Part shown: piece by piece, positions 7,789 to 13,281 of the stretch
How positions within the stretch are numbered: position 1 is the first letter of the stretch
How the letters are laid out: every line of letters begins with the position of its first letter
Source: Sphingomonadaceae bacterium
GTDB lineage: Bacteria; Pseudomonadota; Alphaproteobacteria; Sphingomonadales; Sphingomonadaceae
Assembly: GCA_004282995.1 (NCBI GenBank)
Contig: SHLU01000037.1
Span: forward strand, 1 to 13,281
Direction of reading: 5' to 3'
Length of the DNA: 13,281 nucleotides
Program-made: the position numbers and the translations under genes
The notes under the pieces: generated by a model
What the model saw: the letters and a program-made list of their open reading frames with translations, nothing else
What the model was told of the DNA's origin: nothing
Database searches by the model: none

Positions 7789-7834
7789 CAGATAAGTCCT
7801 ACTGCGCCCCTTAGTGCATAAGCAAAGGGATTCC
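7789..7834. promoter_or_regulatory. Short divergent spacer between dsbD and the ubiquinone hydroxylase gene
   Basis: Only 46 bases separate the two start codons, so the ribosome sites (AGGA for dsbD on the minus strand, AAGGGA for the hydroxylase on the plus strand) fill much of it. At least one promoter must lie inside the opposing gene's 5' end. A small inverted repeat CTTA (7810-7813) / TAAG (7819-7822) is present. The best plus-strand promoter guess is TTGCGG (7776-7781) with TACTGC (7800-7805), spacing 18; this is weak. Confidence 0.35.
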
Positions 7835-9055
7835 ATGGGCGATAATCGCGATCTGCTGATCCTGGGAGGCGGGCTCGTCGGGATGACCCTGGCGCTGGCG
7901 GCGGCTAAGCGTGGTTTCACCAGCCACGTGGTCGACCGCGCTGATCCTGCCGCAGTCACCGCCGAAGGGTTCGACGGACGGGCCACCGCGATATCGACCG
8001 CGAGCTGGAACCTGTTTCGCAACATCGACCTTGCCGACACGCTTGAGCCGCACGGCTGCCCGATCGACGCCATAGCAGTGTCCGACCAGATGAAGCCGGG
8101 ACGGATCGACTTCCAGCCCGAACCGCACGAGGATTCGCTCGGCCGGATGTTCGCCAACCGCACCCTGCGCACGACCTTGTTCGATGCAGCAAGGGCCGAG
8201 CCACTGATCAAGTGGCATGCCCCGGCCGAGATCGTTCACCGTGAACGCGACGCTTATCGTACCAGCGCCACCCTCGCCGACGGTAGTGTGCTCGGAGGTG
8301 CGCTGATGGTCGCCGCCGAGGGTCGCGGGTCGCCCACCCGTGAGGAAGAGGGACTGAACCTGGCCAAATGGGATTACAGCCACCGCGCCATCATCGTCGG
8401 GCTTAACCACGAAAAGCCGCATGACAATGTCGCCTGGGAAATCTTCTACCCTGACGGGCCGTTTGCGCTGTTGCCACTGCTCGATAGTGCAGACGCCACG
8501 CATCGCAGCGCGCTGGTCTGGACGGTCGATGAAGAAGACGCGAACGGCGTATTGAAACTGTCCGACCGCGCTTTCCTGGCCGAGGTCGAGCAGCGGATGG
8601 ACGGTTTGTTCGGAAAGGTCGAACTCAATTCGGCCCGGTCATCCTATCCGCTTTCCTTCCAACATACTTCCAAACTGGTCGGCGAACGGCTGGCGCTGGT
8701 GGGCGATGCGGCGCACGGGATGCACCCGATCGCCGGACAAGGCTTCAATCTCGGCTTACGCGATGTCGGGGCGTTGGTCGAAGTCCTGACCGAAGGCCGC
8801 CGGCTCGGCCTCGACCCCGGCGACGCTCAGATGCTTGGAAAATATGAGGAATGGCGCGCGCTCGACGCATTAATGGTGATGGCCGCCACCGACGGACTGA
8901 CCCGTCTGTTCGGCGTGCCGGGCAAAGCCGCATCGGCCCTGCGTCGGCTCGGCATGGGGGCCGTCCAGCGGACTGGCGTCCTCAAAGCCTTTTTCATGGA
9001 CGAGGCACGCGGAGTTACCGGCCAGCGGCCCGAATTGCTGCGCCACCGCGCTTGA
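7835..9055 (+). CDS. UbiH/UbiF/COQ6-family FAD-dependent ubiquinone-biosynthesis hydroxylase
   Basis: A 406-residue flavoprotein monooxygenase of the class that hydroxylates the aromatic ring during ubiquinone synthesis, using FAD, NAD(P)H and oxygen, probably at the inner membrane face. The Rossmann dinucleotide-binding motif is LILGGGLVG (8-16), followed by VVDR at the end of the second strand. RATAIS (49-54) is a family motif. The second FAD motif, GDAAHGMHPIAGQG (290-303), leads into FNLGLRDVGAL. The C-terminal end (GVTGQRPELLR) also fits the family. An upstream in-frame GTG (7814) exists, but the ATG at 7835 has AAGGGA 4 bases before it and starts just ahead of the first strand, so it is preferred. 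Which ring position is hydroxylated (UbiH, UbiF, UbiL or UbiM type) cannot be decided from sequence alone. It ends 12 bases before the convergent mitofilin-like gene, with no terminator seen. Confidence 0.93.
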   Translation: MGDNRDLLILGGGLVGMTLALAAAKRGFTSHVVDRADPAAVTAEGFDGRATAISTASWNLFRNIDLADTLEPHGCPIDAIAVSDQMKPGRIDFQPEPHEDSLGRMFANRTLRTTLFDAARAEPLIKWHAPAEIVHRERDAYRTSATLADGSVLGGALMVAAEGRGSPTREEEGLNLAKWDYSHRAIIVGLNHEKPHDNVAWEIFYPDGPFALLPLLDSADATHRSALVWTVDEEDANGVLKLSDRAFLAEVEQRMDGLFGKVELNSARSSYPLSFQHTSKLVGERLALVGDAAHGMHPIAGQGFNLGLRDVGALVEVLTEGRRLGLDPGDAQMLGKYEEWRALDALMVMAATDGLTRLFGVPGKAASALRRLGMGAVQRTGVLKAFFMDEARGVTGQRPELLRHRA

Positions 9056-9067
9056 CGCACCGGCGTT

Positions 9068-9973
9068 CTATTCGGACGTCTGCAAGATCGGACTCGGTTG
9101 ATCGACTGTGATGCCTGAACCATCGCGCAGGCGTCGCGGTTCGAGCAACGCTCCGGTCTCGATCAGGTCAATCGCGCGCTGGGTCGCGGCATAACGGCGG
9201 GTATCGGCGATCCAACGCTCGGCAGCGACCGCGCCGGGCATGTTCTGCACTTCCTCGATCGCCGATTCATAGCGACCACTCTCGAGAAATAGCCGTGCCC
9301 GCTCCATCCGTCGCATCGGTTGTGGAGAAGGCGAGGATTCGCGCCTGACAATGAACAATTCGCTCAATTCGCGGCGTAGCCTGTCGAGACTGGGTTCTTC
9401 GCTGGCATTGCGCAATTCCGGCTCGAGCCCCTCGAGGCGGAAGATAAGTTGATCGAGCGTAACCGGGTCACGCGACATCGAAATGATGGTCGAGACAGCA
9501 TTGGGCCAGCCATCGCCAAAGCGCAGCCGCAACTGGTCGGCGAGATAACCAAGCTCGGCCCCGCGCTCGATGGCGCGGCGGGTGGCGAAAGCGATCAACA
9601 GCCCTTCGGCGCGCGCCGCGTTACCGGCGGCAGCGCGGGCCTGCTGGTCGAGCAGTTGAACACGACGCTCGGCCGCTTCAAGGCGCTCCTCGAGCCCGCC
9701 CTGCTGCACGGTAACACGCTCGACCGCCTCGGCGGCTTCCTGCACAGCCTCCGAGGCCGACGGAGCGGGCATCGCATCCGCTTCGGGGTCGGCCGATGAC
9801 AGCGCGCCTTCCGCAACGGTTCCTGCTGCCACCTCGTCACTATCGACACCATCCATGCCCTGACGCCAGTAGAAGAACCCTGCCGCGGATATAACGAGCA
9901 GCAGAAGGATCAGGACAACGCCCAGGATCGTCCGGGTAGAACCGGTGCGTGAAAGATCGTTCTGCGTGGTCAT
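9068..9973 (-). CDS. Mic60/mitofilin-like inner-membrane protein (COG4223)
   Basis: A 301-residue protein with a short cytoplasmic N-terminus, one transmembrane helix (about 15-35, GVVLILLLLVISAAGFFYW), an acidic/alanine-rich linker, a predicted coiled coil (about 75-125, rich in Glu, Ala, Arg) and a C-terminal helical domain. The segment RARLFLESGRYESAIEEVQ (226-244) with the following AAERWIADTRRYAATQRAID is the mitofilin signature region. Alphaproteobacterial homologues of mitochondrial Mic60 lie next to heme-synthesis genes, as here, and some have been shown to bend membranes. The start overlaps the hemD stop in ATGA, with GGAG upstream, so it is probably made from the hem transcript. It is shorter than many homologues, mainly in the linker and coiled coil. 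Family assignment rests on context plus the C-terminal motif. Confidence 0.85.
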   Translation of the reverse strand: MTTQNDLSRTGSTRTILGVVLILLLLVISAAGFFYWRQGMDGVDSDEVAAGTVAEGALSSADPEADAMPAPSASEAVQEAAEAVERVTVQQGGLEERLEAAERRVQLLDQQARAAAGNAARAEGLLIAFATRRAIERGAELGYLADQLRLRFGDGWPNAVSTIISMSRDPVTLDQLIFRLEGLEPELRNASEEPSLDRLRRELSELFIVRRESSPSPQPMRRMERARLFLESGRYESAIEEVQNMPGAVAAERWIADTRRYAATQRAIDLIETGALLEPRRLRDGSGITVDQPSPILQTSE

Positions 9974-10713
9974 TTCGATCCGTTCTCCGGCATTGTTGCC
10001 GCTCCCGATCGCGCGCCTTCATTTCCCATGGGCAGACTGTTGCATAGTCTAGCAGCCAAATCCAACAGTGCACCGTCGCTACGGGAAGGGGCGATGTGGA
10101 CAGAGCTCCAGCCCGGCCCCGCCATTTCGGCAATGCGCGGAGCCAGCGCGGCGATTGTCAGGCTCGACTTGTCGATTTCAAGCGCCTCACATTGCTGGGA
10201 AAAATGGCGCGCCATTTCGCCTGAATGCAACATCACCAGGCTTCCTTCACGCAGCAATGCCGCTTGGGCTTTGGTGGGCGCAGAATAATGCACGGTATAG
10301 GTTATTCGTGTCGTAACCGTGATATTATCAGGCAAATCCAAGTGTAAATGTGTCTCTCCAGCAAGACGGAGAAGGTGCCGTGGCCCGCTGTTCAAATTAT
10401 TGACCAGGTCCTGCAGACTGCCTTCTCCGACCTGCTCGACCTCGAGCCCCGCGGCGATTGCCGCCTGTGCGCTCGCCTCGCCCACTGCCAGCACTGGCAG
10501 ATGGGCAACTTTGGCCAATTCCGGTCCGGCACTGCGCACGGCATTGGCGCTGCCGATCAGAATCCCGGCGAATGCCACGGACGGCGCTCTCCAGTTGCGC
10601 GGCTCTACCACTGCCAGCGGCATTCCGCGCGCAGACAAGCCGCGCTCGAATGCGGCGATTAGCGTCGCGGTCAATCCAGGCTCGGGACGCAGAACGACGA
10701 GGGGAACGCTCAA
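9970..10713 (-). CDS. hemD: HemD, uroporphyrinogen-III synthase
   Basis: HemD closes hydroxymethylbilane to uroporphyrinogen III, inverting ring D, on the route to heme and other tetrapyrroles. This 247-residue protein has the two-lobed layout. It opens with VVLRPEPG (6-13). ILIGSANAVRSAG (51-63) is the conserved substrate-edge motif, and PVLAVGEASAQAAIAAG (73-89) matches the usual V-G-x-x-T/S-A element. Late motifs are VMLHSGEMARHF and VHIAPSRSDGALLDL. HemD proteins are poorly conserved, and the position directly after hemC supports the call. The start codon is TTG (10713-10711), overlapping the hemC stop as TTGA, with GGGAG 6 bases before it; no ATG or GTG lies nearby, and the first internal Met (31) would remove the first strand. 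The C-terminal 15 or so residues look disordered. The stop overlaps the mitofilin-like start. Confidence 0.92.
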   Translation of the reverse strand: MSVPLVVLRPEPGLTATLIAAFERGLSARGMPLAVVEPRNWRAPSVAFAGILIGSANAVRSAGPELAKVAHLPVLAVGEASAQAAIAAGLEVEQVGEGSLQDLVNNLNSGPRHLLRLAGETHLHLDLPDNITVTTRITYTVHYSAPTKAQAALLREGSLVMLHSGEMARHFSQQCEALEIDKSSLTIAALAPRIAEMAGPGWSSVHIAPSRSDGALLDLAARLCNSLPMGNEGARSGAATMPENGSK

Positions 10714-11639
10714 GCCGCGCTCCCGAACACGGCGCGCACAGCCGGGCCCGAGCGCGCCAGCATGTCTCGTGCCAGCTTGCGCAACGGGGCGATCTCGCCA
10801 TCGACCAGTACTGCTGAGCCGGTAATCCTTTCGCTGCCGTCCGGGCTGTAAATCGCAGCATTGACAGTGACACGCCCCGCCTGCGCTTCTGCCAATACGG
10901 CGATCGGACTATGGCAATTGCCGTCGAGCGCTTCGAGCAAGCCGCGCTCGGCCATGACCTCGGCGCGGGTCGGCCGGTGGTCGAGCGGGGCGAGCAATTG
11001 GCGGACGCGCTCGTCGTCGCTGCGGCATTCTATTCCGATGGCGCCCTGAGCGGGAGCCGGGAGCCAGTTTTTCGCCGCGAGCCGGTGGCCCACATCTCCC
11101 TGTCCCAACCGGTCGAGCCCCGCTGCGGCGAGCAGCGTCACTTCCGCCTCGCCCGCCTCCAGCTTCGCCAGCCGTGTTGCGACGTTGCCGCGAAAGGTGA
11201 CGATGTGAAGGTCGGACCGAAGGTGTAGCATCTGCGCTGCCCGGCGCGGAGCGCTGGTGCCGACCCGCGCTCCCGCAGGGATGTCGGCAATGCCGGCTGC
11301 GCCAATCAAGACGTCGCGCCGGTCGGCCCGTGGCAGCAGCGCGGCGATGGTCAAACTGTCGGGGCGCGAGGTCTCGACATCCTTCATCGAGTGAACCGCC
11401 GCATCGATCCTCCCTTCGGCGAGCCAGGCATCAAGCTCCTTGGTCCACAGCGCCTTGCCACCGATTTCCGCCAGTGGCCTGTCCTGGATGCGATCACCGC
11501 TGGCGATCACCGGAACCAGCGCGACATCTTCCTCGGCCCAGCCATGTGCCTCGCACAGACGCCGCCGCGCTTCTTCGGCTTGCGCCATGGCGAGCGGGGA
11601 ACGGCGGGTCCCGAGACGAAGATACGGCGTGCTAGTCAT
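10710..11639 (-). CDS. hemC: HemC, hydroxymethylbilane synthase (porphobilinogen deaminase)
   Basis: HemC joins four porphobilinogen units into hydroxymethylbilane in the cytoplasm. It uses a dipyrromethane cofactor bound to a cysteine. The 309-residue length is normal. Motifs are LRLGTRRSPLAMAQ (7-20), GDRIQDRPL, GGKALWTKELD (60-70), AVHSMKDV (81-88) with catalytic Asp87, GTSAPRRAAQ (127-136), FRGNVATRL (149-157), PAPAQGAIGIEC (194-205), and the cofactor Cys242 in LDGNCHSPI. The motif GTSAPRR differs from the common GTSSLRR in two positions, but the arginines are kept. The ATG at 11639 has no clear ribosome site. It is the first gene of hemC-hemD-mitofilin and its promoter should lie in 11640-11845. 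Confidence 0.97.
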   Translation of the reverse strand: MTSTPYLRLGTRRSPLAMAQAEEARRRLCEAHGWAEEDVALVPVIASGDRIQDRPLAEIGGKALWTKELDAWLAEGRIDAAVHSMKDVETSRPDSLTIAALLPRADRRDVLIGAAGIADIPAGARVGTSAPRRAAQMLHLRSDLHIVTFRGNVATRLAKLEAGEAEVTLLAAAGLDRLGQGDVGHRLAAKNWLPAPAQGAIGIECRSDDERVRQLLAPLDHRPTRAEVMAERGLLEALDGNCHSPIAVLAEAQAGRVTVNAAIYSPDGSERITGSAVLVDGEIAPLRKLARDMLARSGPAVRAVFGSAA

Positions 11640-11845
11640 GCGCAGGAATCGGCCTAGCTAAGCTGCTCGCAAAGGGAAAGTGCGACGGGTCGGTTTGTCG
11701 ATTGGAAATAGCCCTCTTTTGCCGACTGTCTGTCTGACCGCTCGTGGCCCTGTTACCCCGCTTTTCGGTAGGTATTGGGGCCAACCCGCCACGAATATAT
11801 TAACCAATAGACGCTATTGGATCGCCTGAGAATTGGGAGTTCAAT
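11640..11845. promoter_or_regulatory. Divergent regulatory region between hemC and wecC
   Basis: These 206 bases carry no gene I can support. The right part is clearly more AT-rich than its surroundings. For wecC, a -10-like TATATT lies at 11796-11801, with TATTGG (11773-11778) 17 bases upstream as a possible -35; this match is weak. For hemC on the minus strand no confident promoter is seen. The pentamer ATTGG recurs at 11701, 11774 and 11816, and once inverted at 11804. GGGAG (6 bases before the GTG) is the wecC ribosome site. Confidence 0.5.
11804..11820. repeat. Perfect inverted repeat in the wecC leader
   Basis: CCAATAG (11804-11810), a 3-base spacer ACG, and CTATTGG (11814-11820) form a perfect 7-base inverted repeat just downstream of the -10-like TATATT, where transcription of wecC would start. 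It could be an operator for a dimeric regulator or a small hairpin at the 5' end of the transcript. No T-run follows, so it is not a typical terminator. Confidence 0.6.
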
Positions 11846-13168
11846 GTGGCAGATCCCCTGCGTACCGAGGTTAACCCTTCCGAAGCATCGCGCATAGACG
11901 ACGTGCGCCCGGCTGAATTGTCCGCAGCGTATTACAATACCGTATGCGTGATCGGGCTGGGATATATTGGCCTGCCCACCGCAGCAGTCTTGGCCAACGC
12001 GGGGATAAAGGTCCACGGCGTCGACCATTCGGCACGCGTCGTCGATATCGTTAATGCCGGTGGGATCCACATAGAGGAGGCCAATCTCGACATACTGGTG
12101 CAAAGCGCCGTGACCGCTGGCGCCCTCGAGGCAAGCCGCGTTCCCAAGACATGCGAGACTTTTCTGATCGCGGTTCCGACCCCGCTGACCCCGGATTACA
12201 ATGCCGACCTACGGTTCGTGTTCGATGCCGTCGACGCGATAGGGCCCTACCTCTCCACGGGGTGCAAGATAGTCCTCGAATCGACCTGTCCCGTGGGAAC
12301 AACCCGCCAGGTCGCGGCCAGGATTGCCCAACAACGGCCGGACCTAGCCGTACCCGGGTACTGCGACGGGCCTGCGGACCTGGCGATCGCCTATTGTCCC
12401 GAACGGGTCTTGCCAGGGAAAATCATCGAAGAGCTCGTCTCCAATGATCGCGTCATCGGCGGTATGACACCCGCCTGTGCCGAAAAGGTGGCGGAATTTT
12501 ATAGGCGATTCGTCGAAGGCCAGTGCCTGTGCAGCGAAGCTGGCGTTGCCGAGATGGTCAAGCTTTCCGAAAACAGCTTTCGTGACGTCAATATCGCTTT
12601 CGCGAATGAGCTTTCGCTGGTTGCGGAAGCGATGGACATCAATGTCTGGGAGGTCATCCGCTTGGCCAACCGCCACCCGCGGGTGGCCATCCTGAATCCC
12701 GGGCCAGGGGTCGGGGGGCATTGCATCGCCGTCGATCCCTGGTTCCTGGTTTCGAGTGCGCCGCAATCGACGCGCCTAATCCGCGCCGCACGCGAGGTAA
12801 ATGACCACAAGGCCGTTCACGTTGGCAACCGGCTGAAAGCCATGCTCAACGCAGCACCCGACGCCCGGCTTGCTGTCCTAGGATTGGCCTTCAAGCCCAA
12901 TATCGACGATTTCCGCCAGAGTCCGGCAATGAAGATCGCACAGGATCTGGCCGACTATGGTGACCGGCTGATGATCGTCGAGCCCTTTGCCAACCAACTA
13001 CCCAGCGCATTGGCCGATTGTGGCGCCAAATTGTGTGAGATGGACGAGGCGATGGAGGCCTGTGAACTCGTCGCCGTGCTGGTCGATCACGAGCTGTTCA
13101 AACGCATTCCGCCCACGGTCTATCAGGGCAAGATCCTATACGACACAAGAGGTATGTGGACCGCATGA
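11846..13168 (+). CDS. wecC: UDP-N-acetyl-D-mannosamine dehydrogenase (WecC type)
   Basis: This enzyme oxidises UDP-ManNAc to UDP-ManNAcA in two NAD-dependent steps, supplying a uronic-acid sugar for surface polysaccharide. The 440 residues show the NAD-binding GLGYIGLP (37-44), the ESTCPVGTT segment (145-153), CPERVLPG (184-191), and NDRVIGGMTPAC (200-211). MVKLSENSFRDVNIAFANE (237-255) contains the conserved Lys239, NRHPRV (275-280) follows, and PGPGVGGHC (285-293) carries the catalytic Cys293. The run INVWEVIRLANRHPRV and the AREVNDHK motif match E. coli WecC closely, which favours UDP-ManNAc over UDP-glucose as substrate. It is about 20 residues longer than E. coli WecC at the N-terminus. 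The start is GTG at 11846 with GGGAG 6 bases upstream; the ATG at 11844 is out of frame and soon stops. Codon use includes 6 ATA and 6 CTA by hand count, more than in uvrB. No partner genes (wecB, glycosyltransferases) fit in the window. Confidence 0.93.
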   Translation: MADPLRTEVNPSEASRIDDVRPAELSAAYYNTVCVIGLGYIGLPTAAVLANAGIKVHGVDHSARVVDIVNAGGIHIEEANLDILVQSAVTAGALEASRVPKTCETFLIAVPTPLTPDYNADLRFVFDAVDAIGPYLSTGCKIVLESTCPVGTTRQVAARIAQQRPDLAVPGYCDGPADLAIAYCPERVLPGKIIEELVSNDRVIGGMTPACAEKVAEFYRRFVEGQCLCSEAGVAEMVKLSENSFRDVNIAFANELSLVAEAMDINVWEVIRLANRHPRVAILNPGPGVGGHCIAVDPWFLVSSAPQSTRLIRAAREVNDHKAVHVGNRLKAMLNAAPDARLAVLGLAFKPNIDDFRQSPAMKIAQDLADYGDRLMIVEPFANQLPSALADCGAKLCEMDEAMEACELVAVLVDHELFKRIPPTVYQGKILYDTRGMWTA

Positions 13169-13281
13169 CAGCGGCATCGGGCGGCCTTGCCCGGACTGCA
13201 GTGCCATTACCGGCGATCAGCAACGGATGACCCGATCGGACACCGCGAGCGCTTGCCCTAGCCTTGCCATCGTCTAAGGGA
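13169..13281. other. Non-coding tail after wecC
   Basis: No gene is supported in these 113 bases. A small hairpin CGGGC (13178-13182) / GCCCG (13189-13193) with a 6-base loop lies 9 bases after the wecC stop, without a T-run. Very short frames begin at 13165 (21 codons, ATG overlapping the wecC stop) and 13227 (16 codons), with no support for either. The next gene probably starts beyond the window. Confidence 0.4.

Noticed and set aside
7141..7821. Open frame of 226 codons on the plus strand
   Set aside because: Antisense to the periplasmic domain of DsbD, where the redox cysteines and signal peptide are clear.
7789..8211. N-terminal extension of the dsbD frame by 141 codons
   Set aside because: It lies wholly antisense to the ubiquinone hydroxylase gene, shows no DsbD resemblance, and the signal peptide begins only after the ATG at 7788, which has its own ribosome site.
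13178..13193. Hairpin after wecC as a rho-independent terminator
   Set aside because: Only 5 GC pairs and no T-run follows, so termination is not supported.
13165..13230. 21-codon frame with ATG overlapping the wecC stop
   Set aside because: Although the ATGA overlap imitates coupling, there is no ribosome site of note and the peptide is low in complexity and very short.

Overview
This window is a compact, GC-rich stretch of bacterial chromosome. It most likely comes from an alphaproteobacterium of the order Sphingomonadales, perhaps near the Erythrobacter group. The evidence is the protein content: a hemC-hemD-mitofilin-like operon, which is typical of Alphaproteobacteria; a UvrB with an N-terminal extension of about 30 residues; a DUF3617 lipoprotein; and a UbiH/COQ6-type hydroxylase. 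The order is inferred from remembered family resemblance, not from a search.

Layout from left to right. (a) Positions 1-2911, minus strand: a DUF3617-type lipoprotein, an alpha/beta hydrolase, and a circularly permuted ATP-grasp protein (COG2308) whose C-terminal end is cut by the left edge. Gaps are 73 and 53 bases, with a strong hairpin in the first gap. (b) Positions 3022-5768, plus strand: uvrB (nucleotide excision repair) and, overlapping its stop codon by 4 bases, an uncharacterised lipoprotein gene. (c) Positions 5719-7788, minus strand: dsbD, which delivers cytoplasmic reducing power across the inner membrane. Its 3' end overlaps the lipoprotein gene by 50 bases in convergent orientation. 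(d) Positions 7835-9055, plus strand: an FAD-dependent ubiquinone-biosynthesis hydroxylase, divergent from dsbD across only 46 bases. (e) Positions 9068-11639, minus strand: hemC, hemD and a Mic60/mitofilin-like membrane protein, each pair overlapping by 4 bases, so probably one translationally coupled operon. (f) Positions 11640-11845: the largest gene-free stretch, with an AT-rich promoter-like segment and a perfect inverted repeat. (g) Positions 11846-13168, plus strand: a UDP-N-acetyl-D-mannosamine dehydrogenase (WecC type), probably the first gene of a surface-polysaccharide cluster running off the right edge. Its codon use differs from uvrB.

Most genes are housekeeping: DNA repair, envelope redox control, quinone and tetrapyrrole synthesis. 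Two ends of the window look more accessory. The left end holds the ATP-grasp gene, whose usual partners (alpha-E, transglutaminase-like and Anbu-type genes) would lie off the window. The right end holds wecC. I found no tRNA, rRNA, CRISPR array, insertion sequence, integrase or toxin-antitoxin pair, and I do not see a clear undescribed system. The best leads are the wecC junction with its operator-like repeat, the uvrB-coupled lipoprotein, and the hydrolase beside the ATP-grasp gene.
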